Shown here: piece by piece, positions 1-11,578 of the stretch
How the letters are laid out: the number at the start of each line of letters is the position of its first letter
How positions within the stretch are numbered: position 1 is the first letter of the stretch
Source of the DNA: Erythroxylum novogranatense
Lineage: Eukaryota; Streptophyta; Magnoliopsida; Malpighiales; Erythroxylaceae
Direction: 5' to 3'
Assembly: GCA_029891385.1 (NCBI GenBank)
Contig: CM057226.1
Span: forward strand, 89,598,977-89,662,976
Length of the DNA: 64,000 nucleotides
Translations under genes and position numbers: made by a program
Notes under the pieces: model-generated
The model's database searches: none
Seen by the model: the letters and a program-made list of their open reading frames with translations, nothing else
What the model was told of the DNA's origin: nothing

Positions 1-1
1 T

Positions 2-931
2 ATGGATTTGATTGGATCATCTAGACATGCTAGTCTTAGTGGAAAATTATATGTCCTTGTGATTGTGGATGACTTTTCTAGATTTACTTGGGTAAGATTC
101 CTTGCGAATAAAAGTGATGCAGTTAATGAATTTATCAAGTGGTGTAGATTGGTTCAAAATGAGAAAAATTTGTCGATCGTTGCTATTGGAACCGATCATG
201 GAGGAGAATTTGAATGTGAACCTTTCGAAAGTCTTTGCGACAAATACGGGATGGAGCACAATTTCTTAACACCAAGGACTCCGCAACAAAATGGTGTGGT
301 AGAAAGGAAGAATCGTTCTTTTGAAGAAATGAACAGAACCATGTTAAATGAGTACAATCTTCCTAAATCATTTTGGGCGGAAGCAGTCAATATCGCATGC
401 TACGTCATCAATAGGGTGCACTTGCGAAGAGACAAAAATAAGACACCCTACGAACTTTGAAAAGGTAAGAAACTCAACATCTCTTATTTTCATCCTTTTG
501 GTTGTAAAGTCTTCATTCATAATAATGGAAAGAACAATTTAGGAAAATTCGATTCTAAATCTGATGTTGGTGTGTTTATCGGTTATTCTCAAACTAGTAA
601 GGCTTTTAGAGTTTATAATAATAGGACTAAATGTGTTGAAGAAAGTATACATGTTAAATTTGATGATATGATTTCACCCCCAAGAAAGGCTTGTTTTGAT
701 GATGATGCAGGAAGTTCAGGAAATAAAATTGAAGAAATTGAATCCAAGATTGAGGAATTGAAGCTAGACGAAGAAAATCATATACCCGACATTAAATCAT
801 GGGCAAAAACAAAGAACCATCCTATGGAGCAAGTCATTGGTGATTTAAATGTTGGTGTAAGAACTAGGAGAAATATCTATGAGAATATGAGTAATTCAGC
901 CTTCATTTTATTAGTAGAACCCAAAATATAG
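2..931 (+). pseudogene. pol: SIRE-1 integrase core and C-terminal region, broken
   Basis: The integrase joins element cDNA to host DNA in the nucleus. The first frame (2-460) begins at the first catalytic Asp region (HMDLIG) and continues through VIVDDFSRFTWVRF, TDHGGEFE and TPRTPQQNGVVERKN, the family motifs around the later catalytic Asp and Glu. A Trp codon just after TPYEL has become TGA, ending the frame at 460. The same frame resumes at 572 (VFIGYSQTSKAFRVYN) and runs to 931, where a small deletion shifts it. In the sister copy this stretch is continuous with RT. The N-terminal zinc finger lies outside the window. Confidence 0.88.
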
Positions 932-943
932 AAGAAGCTCTTA

Positions 944-2446
944 AAGATGGCGGCTTTTAACTATGCAAGAGGAGCTTAATCAGTTCAAGCGAAATGATGT
1001 ATGGGATTTGGTAGCTCCACCAAAGGACAAGACCATCATTGAGTCAAGTGGGTAAATCGGATAAAATATGATGAGAATGGTGAAGCGATTAAAAATAAAT
1101 CAAGGCTAGTGGCTCAAGGATTTTATCAAGAAGAAGGTCTTGACTACAATGAGACATATGCTCCTGTGGCTCGTTTGGAGGCAATTAGGCTACTATGTGC
1201 ATTTGTGTCTCATAAAAGGATCAAATTAAATCAAATGGACGTCAAGAGCGCATTTCTCAATGGGTATATTCAAGAGGAAGTCTATGTCAAACAACCGCCG
1301 GGATTTGAAGATCATGAGCATCCGGATTACGTCTACAAACTCAAGAAGGCTCTTTATGGACTAAAGCAAGCACCTAGAGCATGGTATGAGAGGTTAAGTA
1401 CTTTTCTAACTCAACATGGATATGTTCGTGGTAAGATAGATAATACTTTGTTTATTAAACATGTTGATCATGATATGCTTATTTGTCAAATTTATGTTGA
1501 TGACATTATGTTTGGTGCCACTAATGAATTTTTGTGTAAAGAATTTAGCGATTTAATGCAAGGTGAGTTTGAAATGAGTATGATGGGAGAATTCAAGTTC
1601 TTTCTTGGATTGCAAATCAAGCAACACAAAAATGGAATATTCATCCATCAATCGAAGTATACAAAGGAACTTCTTAAGAAGTTTAAAATGGAAGGATGCA
1701 AAGTGGCAACAACACCAATGGCAACAAATGTGGTCTTGGAGAAAAATGAACATGAAGAAGATGTTGATCAAAAACTCTATAGAGGTATGATCGGCTCTCT
1801 CTTGTATTTAATTGCTTCTAGACCTGACATATTGTTTGCCACATGTCTTTGTGCTAGATTTCAATCTTGTCCTAAGATTTCTCACTTGAGTGCTTGTAAA
1901 AGAATTTTTAGATATTTGAGTAGAACTATTAATCATGGTTTGTGGTATCCTAGTTGTGATTCATTTGATTTGTATGCTTATAGTGATGCTGATCATGGTG
2001 GCTGTAGAATTGATAGAAAAAGTACTAGTGGATTATGTCATTTCTTAGGATCATCTTTGATATCTTGGGCTAGTAAAAAGCAAGTTAGTGTAGCCATTTC
2101 TATTGCTGAATCTGAATATGTAGCAGCTGGGAGTGGTTGTGCCCAAGTTCTTTGGATTAAACATCAATTGCTTGATTATGGTATTGTAGTTAAAAACATT
2201 CCTATCTATTGTGATAATACCGGTGCTATTTGTTTGAGGAAAAATCCTATATTGCATAGTAGAACAAAGCACATTGAAATTAAACATCATTTTATTCGTG
2301 ATCATTGTTTGAAAGGTGACATTGTTTTGAAACATGTTTAAATCTAGTGATCAATTGGCTGACATTTTACTAAACCTCTTAAGGAAGATGTGTTTGTGAA
2401 TATTAAATTAAGGTTAGGCATGTGTGATTTAAATTCCTTTGGTTGA
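944..2446 (+). pseudogene. pol: SIRE-1 reverse transcriptase and RNase H, broken
   Basis: This part copies element RNA into cDNA inside the virus-like particle. Frameshifts around 940-1050 separate it from the integrase. The clean frame 1109-2341 has QMDVKSAFLNGYIQEEVYVKQP, LKKALYGLKQAPRAWY and the catalytic YVDD at 1493-1504. RNase H follows, with the AYSDADHGG and ISIAESEYVAA motifs and the YCDNTGAI segment. A one-base change of frame at about 2341 truncates the last ~35 residues, but the remnant of the C-terminus can be read to a TGA at 2444-2446. It aligns almost residue for residue with 57161-58789 on the other strand. Confidence 0.9.
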
Positions 2447-2590
2447 ATTTGATTTTGCTACATTAAATGGTCAAAATTTGAGGCAAAAGTGCAATCACAT
2501 CCGAAGATACATTCATCGTGTTGGTTACTTGGGCTGAATAAGTGAATTATTTGGAGTTTTGGACACACCTTTTATGACTTGACCATTAGC

Positions 2591-2718
2591 AAGTTGACTT
2601 ATGAGAAAATTAGTATTATGGGAATGCAGATATTTAAGGATAAGTCGACTTATACAAATCGACAAGTCGACTTATGAAGGTTGATAAGTCGACTTATTCA
2701 GGGAACAAGTCGACTTAT
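2591..2718. repeat. AAGTCGACTT palindrome array between RNase H and env-like ORF (SIRE-1)
   Basis: Four perfect copies of the self-complementary 10-mer AAGTCGACTT start at 2642, 2664, 2686 and 2707, so spacing is 22, 22 and 21 bp. A degenerate copy (AAGTTGACTT) starts at 2591. It lies in the 520-bp gap between the RNase H stop (2446) and the env-like ORF start (2967). The gap otherwise holds a C/T-rich stretch (about 2740-2960) and no gene. The matching array in SIRE-2 is at 56822-57011. Function is unknown; it sits where an internal promoter or splice/transcription signal for the downstream ORF could be (inference). Confidence 0.9.
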
Positions 2719-2966
2719 GGTTGGACGGAGGCTTTAAAACAAGTTCTTCCCTTTCTTCTCCGCAGACCTCTTCTCTCCAAAACCCAGAAATTTCTCTCCC
2801 AAAACTCGACTTATCTTCCACAAATTCCTCAAATCTTACTTACCCACAGATTTTCGACCTTCATCAACTCTAAATCACCCCATTTTATCTCCAAATCACC
2901 TCTCCTTTTTAAAACCCCTCTTTTGAAACCCTAACTTGCATTTTCCCTTTCTCCCTCTACAAATCA

Positions 2967-4279
2967 ATGCCTCCTCAAAAATCTTCTCAGAAAGGAAAAG
3001 AAACGGCTCAATCTCCAGGTCCCCATGTTCCTCAAAGACCATGGGTTCGGGGGTCCTCATCAAGGGGAGATGCGACAAGGGAGGATGATGCGATTGAACC
3101 CAGATTTGCTTCGAGGGATGCTCAAACATTGTATTATAAGGTACTTAAAGATGAAGTATTGATTCCCTCCATGAGATTTGATTGGATTGAGCTAGATAGT
3201 AGTGAGTTCTCGGATGTGTTTTATGAAATTGTTAACCTTGGGTTAAGAGATTTTTTGGGTTTTCATGATGATATCTATGAAGAAACAGTAAAGGAATTTT
3301 ATGCGAATCTGGTTGTTATTGGAAGTAATGTTGAGGATGGAGTTACCTTGTCCTCTAAAATTAACGGGAAAGCAATGTATCTTTGTGAATCAGATTTGTG
3401 TACCATGTTTAATTTGCCTAGAGGAGGAGTTAGGCCTATAGCTTCTCTTACTGATTTTGAGATTTTGAGAAATGCTGAGGGTGACACTGATGAAGAAGCC
3501 GAAGAGAATTTCGGCTATAATAAGAAAAAAGGGGCTGATTTGTTAGTTCGGTTATGTTCCGATTATTCCCCTCCATTTGAGGCGATGGATTTACCGTTGA
3601 ATTATCGGCTACTGCATTATGCGATAAACAGGGTTATGTACTCAAAGAAAGCCAGTAATAATCAAATTACTTCTTTAGATAAGGAGATTCTGTGGCATAT
3701 GGAGGAAGGACAGAAAATAAACTATCCGAGCTTAATTATTCAGATGATGAGGAAAAAGGCGAGCTTATTACGTGGACAGTTGAAGGGAAACTAGTCCGGC
3801 ATAAAGGAATACCGTATGCCGCACTGATTACCCATATCTCTCATGTTAGAAAATGCAATCTGGATTCCTATGTTAGTTTTCCCTATCCTCAGAGTTGGAG
3901 GTTCACACCTTACAATTTAAGGAGCATGAAGCTTGTTAGAACAGTTGAGAAAGGTTGGGTTTACTCCTATCATGTTGAGAAGCTTGGGTTGACTTTGGTA
4001 GGTGAGCAGGTACCTTCAAGGAAACGATCTAGGACAACAGAACGTCTAAGTAGCTCACAACTAAGTAATGTCGGAAGAAGTGAGGTTTCTCAAGCTGATA
4101 TTCAGGAAATTCGAGATCAGTTGGATGACATAAATGAACGACATGATGATCAACAAGATGTGCTTATAAGATTGGAAAGGAAAGTTGATGAACAACGCAG
4201 CATGCTTACCCGCTTAGAAAAGAGCGTCAAGAAGATTTTTGACAAGCTAGGGTGTAGGCACGATGATTCTTCGTCATGA
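2967..4279 (+). pseudogene. SIRE-1 env-like / putative plant transposon protein ORF, one frameshift
   Basis: The ORF starts at an ATG (MPPQKSSQKGKE), with a basic, Ser/Pro-rich N-terminus of about 45 residues. A globular region follows (QTLYYKVLKDEVLIPSMRFDW to the KASLLRGQLKG area) that resembles the plant 'putative transposon protein' domain often annotated beside retroelements. After a probable one-base deletion near 3790 the frame continues to 4279. The C-terminal ~75 residues form a predicted coiled coil (repeated DQLDDI, LIRLERKVDEQ, LTRLEKSVKKI) and end in KKLGCRHDDSSS. The position between RNase H and LTR is that of the env-like ORF of SIRE-type elements. I see no clear signal peptide or transmembrane segment, so an envelope role is not supported here. 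The same ORF is at 55271-56564. Confidence 0.75.
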
Positions 4280-4673
4280 TGTGTATTGCATTATGCCTTG
4301 ACCAACATTTCGACTTCTGTTTTGTTTTATGTTGTGTTTGTGTTTGTTTGACATTTTCTTGTAATGACTATTACTATCATTTATGTTTGATGTTATGTTT
4401 GGTTTTAAATTTCATTACTCTTCATTTCTCTAATTTTTTATTATGACAAAAGGGGAGTAAGATTGAAATTGATATTTGATTTAGGGGAGTGAAAAGTGAA
4501 AATGAAAATTTCATTGATTTGCATTTTAATTGATTTCTATTTAAATCATTGATTTATAAATTAAGGGGGAGACAACCTAACCATCAAGACAAGGGAAACC
4601 TTGATCAAATTTTATGTCCTTCAAATTTCTTGTCAATTTCTACATATTTTGTCATTATCAAAAAGGGGGAGAT
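4280..4673 (+). other. SIRE-1 3' untranslated region and polypurine tract
   Basis: No ORF. It contains several purine-rich 'AAAAGGGGAGT' and 'AAGGGGGAGAC' blocks (near 4447, 4482 and 4562) resembling the final primer site. The true polypurine tract, AAAAAGGGGGAGAT, lies at about 4660-4673 immediately before the LTR and would prime plus-strand DNA synthesis. The repeated PPT-like blocks are shared with SIRE-2. Confidence 0.75.
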
Positions 4674-4910
4674 TGTTGAACCAATGGTGGTTGACAAATT
4701 AAATCCCTTTATGTTTTGATAATAATAAAATATCTAGAAATAGTTAAGAAATTATTTTAGGTATTATTGAATGAAAGGATTGTGCAAATCAAGATGAGCA
4801 AGTGTCTAATCAATGGAGAATCAAGATAGGAGTTGTCCTCTAAGTGAAAAATGACATAAAACATGAGGATTATAAAGGATTTGGTCGGATGTTACCATTG
4901 AAGGAAATAC

Positions 4911-5085
4911 AAGTCGACTTACAGATGAAGCAATGTCAATACAAGTCGACTTATCAAACACAAGTCGACCTATCGAGGACGACAAGTCGACTTACATGGT
5001 ACAAGTCGACTTATTGGAGAGCGAAGATGAAACTTTTACGTAAATGGTTGAAACAAGTCGACTTATACATTCGACAAGTCGACTT
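4911..5085. repeat. AAGTCGACTT palindrome array in SIRE-1 LTR
   Basis: Six perfect AAGTCGACTT copies (4911, 4943, 4984, 5003, 5055, 5076) and one AAGTCGACCT (4962). Gaps between starts are mostly 19-22 bp. The last copy ends about 120 bp upstream of the LTR TATA box, an enhancer-like position. Confidence 0.92.
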
Positions 5086-5207
5086 ATGGATGCACGAAAT
5101 CAGCTCCAACGGTCCAATTTAATAAAAATGGAATGGAGATTATCAAGGAACAGCTATATCCAATTAAGCAGCGGCTAGTAGAGCTCCAACAGCTATATTT
5201 CTTCAAG

Positions 5208-5215
5208 TATAAATA
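5208..5215 (+). promoter_or_regulatory. LTR TATA box (SIRE-1)
   Basis: TATAAATA, with the equivalent TATAAATA at 62433-62426 on the minus strand in the SIRE-2 5' LTR. It lies about 535 bp from the LTR start, a plausible core promoter for the element transcript. Confidence 0.65.
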
Positions 5216-5700
5216 GAGGATGATGGAAGAAGAGAATATACAAGTTCCACAAGTCTAAATACTCTTCTATTGCTTCAAATTGCTCACTATTGCTCTTATT
5301 TTGTTACTCTATTGTTTTGAGCACTTGTTCTTCAATCTTTACTATATTTCTTTTACAATTTGAGTGACGAGTGGAAGGTCACGTGTGAGGTAGGATTTGT
5401 GTTAGTAAGAAAAATAGTTTGTAAGGTAGCTGGAGGAAGTCAAGTGGAGTTGTAAAAAGTTCACACTCAACTACAAATTGTGCAATAAAGTGATTGGCAA
5501 AATCCTAAGTGGGAGCTTAGGTAGAGGACGTAGGTCTTAGCACCGAACCTCTATAAAAACAAGTGTTTGATCTTCTTCCCTACACTTTTCAATTAAGTTT
5601 ATCTAAATTGTTTTTGTGTGTTTTAACTTTTGATTTTTTTGTAGAAATTCTTAAAGAATTTTAAATATCTATTCAACCCCCTTCTAGATCACTTACAAAC

Positions 5701-8639
5701 TTAGATGAGTGCAAATTTTGTGGTCAATCGAGGTTTAAGCCAAGAAAGCGTGCAATGAAATAGAAATTAGTTCCATAGAAGCGGATGTATTATTTCCCAC
5801 TAACTCCGAGACTGCAGAGACTTTATGCATCTGATGTGACTGCATGTCACATAAGATGGCATGCTGAACACGATCAGGAAGATGGAGTTATGCATCATCC
5901 ATCAGATGCACTGGCATGGAAGCATTTCAATGACACCCATCAGCACTTTGCAGTTGAAAGTCGGAATGTGCGGTTGGGATTGTCGACTGATGGATTCCAA
6001 CCTTTTGGTCAATCAGGGCAGCAATATTCATCTTGGCAGGTGATAATTACTCCTTATAATTTGCCTCCGTGGATGTGTATGAAAGAGACTTACATGTTCC
6101 TTACAGTTATTGTGCCAGGACCAACAAATCCTAAGCAGAAAATAGATGTTTACTTACAACCGCTGATATTGGAATTGCAACATCTTTTGGGAAATTGGTG
6201 TGCAAACATATGATGTATCTTTGAAACAAAATTTTGTAATGAGTGCAGCTTTAATGTAGACGATAAGTGACTTTCCGACTTTGGCCATGTTATCTGGTTG
6301 GAGCACAGCTGGGAAGTTGGCGTGCCCTCATTGCGGCAATGATTTAGATGCGTTTTATCTTCCAACCGGTGGCAAAATTAGTTGGTTTGACAATAAAAAA
6401 AAATTCCTTCCTCCTGATCATCCGTTTAGGCGCAATAAATATAAGTTAATGAAAAATAGGACTGTCAAACAACCACCTCCACCTCTGAAATGTGGTGTTG
6501 AGATTTGCAAGAGATTGAGCCATTGGGCCTGCTTAAAGTAATTGAATTTGAAGACGATGAAGTAAATAGAAGCATCAGTCAAAACTTTGGTTGGCGAAAA
6601 CGAAGCATATTTTGGGATTTACCATATTGGAAAACAAATATGGTACGACATAATCTGGACGTGATGCATATTGAGAAAAACATGTTTGACAACTTGTTTA
6701 ATATGATTATGAACATTGAAGGGAAGACAAAAGACAATGCCAAATCCAGAGTTGATTTGGAACTACTCTGTAGAAGACATGAGTTACATAAAGATGTTCG
6801 TACCGGTAAATATCTGAAAGCATCTTACACTTTGGACAAGTAAGAAAAGGAGCGTTTGTGTGAATGGTTGAAAGGACTAAAGTTTCCTGATGGTTATGTT
6901 TCAAACCTGTCTAGGTGTGTAGATATGAGAAAGTACAAATTATTTGGGATGAAAAGTCATGATTGTCATGTTTTTATGCAAAGGCTAATTCCAATTGCCT
7001 TTCGCGAGTTGATACCTTCTAAAGTATGGGAACCATTAACGGAGATGAGCTTGCTTTTCAAAAGCTTAACATCATCTGAAATCAATTTAGATGAAATGGA
7101 AAAACTAGAGAATGAAATTCCAGTTATTTTGTGCAAGTTAGAAGGGATTTTTCCTCCAAGCTTATTTGACTGCATGGAGCATCTACCGATGCATTTACCA
7201 TACGAAGCAAAACTTGCCGGTCCAGTCCAATATCGATGGATGTATCCATTTGAGAGGTAACTCCTGTACTATCATATCCTTACCCATTTGTATATGTTGT
7301 GTGTACCGAACATTGTAATAACCATTTGCTTTATTATAGGTATTTACATCATTTAAAAAAATGTTAAAAACAAAGCTAGAGTTGAGGGCTCCATATGTAA
7401 TGCTTATTTAGTTGAGGAAGCTAGCACGTTTTGTGGACATTATTTTGAGCCTCATGTGCGTACAAGGGCGAGACAAGTTTCTCGTAACGACGATGGGGGA
7501 GGAACAAGTGGTGCGGATAGGAACTTGTCAATTTTTACATATCCAGGACGGACCTCTGGACGTGCAACAAGATGAATGCTAACAGAGGAGGAAATTGATG
7601 CTGCACATGGGTACATTTTATTGAATTGTCAGGAGGTTCTTTCATTCGTACAGTGAGTTGCACAACTGGTATGCTCAATTGCAGGTATTAGTGTGTTGAA
7701 CGTTTTTGATTGGTGTCATGTCATATATAGCTTATACGAGGCATTGTTGCACGAGATAATGCCTGGTATCACACAGGATGACATGAATAACGAAGTTGGG
7801 AAACAATTCCCTTGATGGTTCGCGCGATATGTAAGTGCTCACTTTAAACTATTCCTATTGTTACCCACCATGTTAAAATGTTCCGATGACATTGTACTCT
7901 TTCCTTTGCTACTTCCTGTTACATAGGCTGCCGAAAATCCAATACAGAACAAGTTCATTTCTGATCTTGCGAAGGGACCTCTATGAACCGCTTACTCAGA
8001 TCCGTGTATTTCGTGAATGGATATAAATACCATCTGAGTCGCATGGACATACCATGTCAAGTATGAGCGATGGGGTTTCGATCTGAGGGAGAATTGATGG
8101 ACTATTATGGGAAAATAATTAAAATACTTGAAGTTGAGTACCCTGCGTTGCCAATTAAGTGATGTGCGATATTTAAATGTGACTGGTATGACCCGACACC
8201 AAACGTTGGAACAAAAGTGCATAGCCGATACAATGTCGTTGAAATCAACTTCCGTAGACGTTTAAGACAATTTGAACCATTCATCTTGGCTATGCAAGCA
8301 AGACAGGTGTGTTATGTCCCTTTTCTAAGCTTACGACGTGATAAGGTGGATTGGTTGGCGGTGTGCAAAGTTAAACCTAGGGGAATGTTTGAATCCCATA
8401 CAAACGGAGAGCAGAGAAATGATAGTGAAGCGTTTCAAGAAGACGTGGCTTCTATTCATGAAACAATAACGTGTGACGAGACGGAACCTTTGCACGATCC
8501 TTCTAATGCTTATGTTGATATTTCATCTATATAGTCTGACGAGGGTAACAATGGATCTGAACAAGAGGAAGAGTTTGATTCTTATTCTTCTGATGAGGAA
8601 GATGATTGTAATTTACATTTAAGTTCTGATAGCAATTAA
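5701..8639 (+). pseudogene. TNP2: CACTA TNP2-type transposase with DUF4218 and DUF4216 regions, multiply broken
   Basis: TNP2 cuts and joins CACTA ends. Readable blocks in order: a CKFCG zinc-binding remnant (about 5712); MYYFPLTPRLQRLYAS to MKETYMFLTVIVPGP (5785-6213); LSGWSTAGKLACPHCG and SWFDNKKKFLPPDHPFRRN (6281-6500); HNLDVMHIEKNMFDNL (6505-6843); a DUF4218-like part (6856-7256); after an intron, LVEEASTFCGHYFEPHVRTRAR (7340 on); then, after more stops, a DUF4216-like part (CDWYDPTPNVG, RQVCYVPFLSLRRDKVDW, about 8165-8400). The acidic Ser-rich tail ends in a TAA at 8637-8639. Stops and frameshifts at about 5760, 6213, 6260, 6541, 6843, 7575 and later make it non-functional. The 5' start is cut off by the SIRE-1 insertion. 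Confidence 0.88.
7257..7339 (+). other. Intron within TNP2 gene
   Basis: Begins GTAACT and ends TTATTATAG. Removing it joins GAGAG to GTATTTA, keeping the frame from YPFER to YLHHLKK, the expected TNP2 continuation. 83 bp and AT-rich, typical of plants. Confidence 0.6.
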
Positions 8640-9702
8640 TTTATCTTTGTAATATACTATTTACTGTACCAAATACAGTATTCCTTTTAATCATTGCAAT
8701 TCTTATTCAAGGAATGTCGATATGGTGAATGGTTCCCGACGGTAATAATTCTTTCCGTTGGGATGAATGTGAAAAATTTATCCCGTCCTAGGGAATCACC
8801 ATTGCAGAAAAAAGTGTTGCGAAAATACTCCGATTCGTTTGCCATCCATGACCGATCTTCTACTTGAAGGTGTTTCCTATGATTATTATGTCTGTGTTCT
8901 TATTCTGTACATCTCATTTCCTTAGTTTAAGTGCCCATAATATAATAGTAATTTGATGGTTTGCACTTCATTTTGCTCAAAGTGTCCTGTATTCTCAACG
9001 AAGAAATAAGTGCCAGTAGAGGCCAGAGCCATGACACGACGACATATGAATGATATGGCAAATCAGTTGTTGTGAAAGATTCGTCAATTGCTCATACTGG
9101 GTCTGGAAAATCACGTATGCTATCATATCCAGTTTTGCTTTGTGTCACGGTGGTCTAATAGCATGGAATCAAATGTGAATATATGTTCTTCCCTATTTTA
9201 GGTGTAACTGTTCCCCCTTGTAGTAGTTCATCTGGACAATTCGTCCTCTGTACCAAGAGCGGCGACACATTTACAATTTCCTCACCAAATATGGCTATAG
9301 CCAAAACGTTATTGAGAGAAGGTGTCCAAAGCCCTTCACCTGGTGGGAGAAGTCTAACTGTTTCCTGAGCTTCGTTTGAACGTGCCAGGACGCTTCTTAG
9401 AAATCCAGACCTCGGGGACTCATTTACTTTTACCGACTCTCATGTCACATGGAATCCGACTGAATAATTTACTCATGCATTACATAATTCGACAAAGCTT
9501 AAAAGATGTTTGTTGTTGTATATGTTTGAATTTGGTAAACACAGTCATAATTATATAATTGTTGACGTTGATTTGTTGTTGTTAACTTGTTTGTTAACTT
9601 TCAATGACATTGGCTTATATGTAAATAACTTGTATAAACGATTGCTCTTAAGATTGTTATATTTGTACAGAATTCGATAAATTTTGTATTTCATTCATTA
9701 AT
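8640..9702 (+). other. Spacer between the two CACTA genes
   Basis: No recognisable gene. It contains a TNP2-side 3' region, short AT-rich stretches and short reading frames without family motifs (for example 9183-9368). A second, diverged coding segment of the CACTA could be hidden here, but nothing can be supported by eye. Confidence 0.5.
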
Positions 9703-10242
9703 ATGGGACCTAAGAGACCACGTGAGGTTATGCGGCCGAGGATTAGAGGGATGTTCGGCGTGCAGCCGTGTGAAGGTGGATCGTCACAATCTGCGACTCG
9801 CACTGACTCACCTCCTCCTTTTACACATCCTCCCGTTGCAGATGAGCCATCACCTGCTACTACTAATGCCACACCATCCCCTACGCCAACTTGTTTATCA
9901 TCCAATACCACAATAGGGGATGGAGGACATGCCCAACAACCTGGATCTGTAGGAGATGATGGGCGAAAGTATATCACTTTCATCAATGACCAGTAAGTAT
10001 TGTTATAGGATTACGCACTGTTTCTAATCGATTAAGCCTTAGGCTTTTCGGTCTATTTGTACACTACAATTACTTCTTGTTTTAGGTTAAATGCAAATGT
10101 CGGAATGGTTTCGAGCGAGATGACCTCCACTTTTAAGGAAAGGATTGAACCCGATGGATATACGTGGAAGAATATTACTGCAGCTATAAAACAATTGTAC
10201 TTTCATGAGTTCGAGGTACAATAATTATTTTTGTTATTTATT

Positions 10243-10266
10243 ATATATATATATATATATATATAT
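10243..10266. repeat. (AT)n microsatellite in a CACTA intron
   Basis: Uninterrupted alternating A/T inside the predicted intron 10216-10330. Confidence 0.9.
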
Positions 10267-11517
10267 AGTGTCATGATTAATATATATATAGTTTTAAATT
10301 AACTAACATATTTTTTTATTCTTTAATCAGAAAGCATTTTTCTGGGACGCTACTTTGGATGGGAGCATATACAAATTTTGGGAGAGGCGGGCTCGTACAC
10401 ATTATCGCGACTTCATTAACGCAATAAACAAGGCTGGTGCACGACCCCGCTTTATTTCGTAGGATATTTGGAGTCGTTGGCTGGCGTATTGGGCATCACC
10501 TGCAGCAATGTCCATCTCAGGACGTAACTCGGCCAACAGACGTGGAGGCCCAGGTCAACAGAGTCTTCCCGTACATACGGGAGGCTCAATAACTCACCAA
10601 GAGCATGCAGACAGACTTGTAAGTATCTACACTTTACACTAATTTTGTCGATAGTTAGCTTCGTTGTATTATGGATAATGATAATGGTCTACCTATCTGG
10701 TGCCACTTATGGATGTGTTGAGTTATTTTCTTTGTCCAACAGGAGGCGAATATCATACAACTTTACGAACCTCTGCCGAGGTTTAAACGATTTCTAGTTC
10801 ACATCTAACGTTTTAGTCTTTCTCATGTAGGATAAGTCATTGGGCACGAAGCCTACCCCCTTCAGTTATTTCTGCACACTCACACAAAGAAGCATGACGG
10901 TGTAACCTTCATCAACAACCGCTGTCGAGAGCTAAATGTATGTCCATTTATTGCATTTTATTTATTTCTAAATACTGCTCCCGTCCTTCTTCTTAATGTT
11001 AACTTCACATACCTTATAGGACCAATTACAACAAACCCTTGAGCTACAGTCATAGGAGGAACAACCTGTAGACGTGTCTCAGACTTTTTTTGAGGCCATG
11101 GGTAGTAGGGATCGCCGTGGCAGGATATTTGGTCTAGGTTCGTATAGGAACACATGTTATTCCCAATCTTCCATGTCCAGTATAGCAACGTCCACTAGGC
11201 CATCAAACAACAATGAAGTCATCGAGCTCCGGGCCACAGTACAAACATTAATGGACAAGATTGCTCATTTAGAAGAGGGCCAGACAGAGCGGGAGGTACA
11301 ACGGATGAGGGAGCAGACAGAGCGGGAGGAACAACGGATGAGGGAGCAGGAGCAACGAATCAGGGAGCAGATGGAGCTACAGATGAGAGAGCAGATGGCG
11401 AAGATGAGAGAAGAGATTATGCAGATGGCTCAGTGCAACCACCGTTCGAACAGTCGAAGGGAAGTTCTACAAAGGACCACCTACGATCACCATACCTTTA
11501 GATATTCGTGTAGGTGT

Positions 11518-11578
11518 AAGTCGACTTGTATTGAGATGTAAGTCGACTTATACCAGTTCGGTACTAATAAGTCGACTT
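11518..11578. repeat. AAGTCGACTT array at the tip of copia-2 5' LTR
   Basis: Three perfect copies starting at 11518, 11540 and 11569 (22 and 29 bp apart), beginning only nine bases inside the LTR. Confidence 0.95.

Larger units (their letters stand above)
1..5697 (+). mobile_element. SIRE-1: Ty1/copia SIRE/Maximus-like retrotransposon, 5' part outside window
   Basis: This is the 3' part of a plus-strand copia element. In order it shows integrase core, reverse transcriptase, RNase H, an extra env-like ORF, a polypurine tract and a 3' LTR. The first bases already lie inside the integrase, so the 5' LTR, gag and protease lie left of the window. It is closely related to the complete minus-strand copy at 53784-63048, down to the array upstream of the extra ORF. 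The extra ORF after RNase H is what places it in the SIRE/Maximus group (inference). The LTR ends at 5697 directly against CACTA transposase coding sequence, so it was probably inserted into the CACTA. The other TSD copy lies outside the window. Confidence 0.9.
4674..5697 (+). repeat. SIRE-1 3' LTR (1024 bp)
   Basis: It begins TGTTGAACCAATGG after the polypurine tract and ends CTAGATCACTTACA. The same ends are seen in both LTRs of SIRE-2. It contains an AAGTCGACTT array (4911-5085), a TATA box (5208-5215) and a conserved block near 5540 (complement of GAGGTTCGGTGCTAAGACC) shared with SIRE-2. The next five bases are AACTT, a candidate TSD whose partner is outside the window. Confidence 0.92.

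Noticed and set aside
2674..2934. ORF at the palindrome array before the env-like gene
   Set aside because: Starts inside the repeat array and continues in a C/T-rich leader; the sister copy does not conserve the frame.
4844..5122. 92-codon ORF reading through the LTR array (QVDLQMKQ-like repeats)
   Set aside because: The repeated VDL peptides are the translation of AAGTCGACTT units; similar frames at 54337 and 62713 on the other strand differ, so no coding constraint.
9183..9368. Possible third CACTA gene (61 codons)
   Set aside because: Short, low complexity, no conserved motif; left as spacer.
11074..11541. Reading the TnpA-like ORF through 11541
   Set aside because: The last 11 codons come from the copia-2 LTR; the host frame resumes after 21261.
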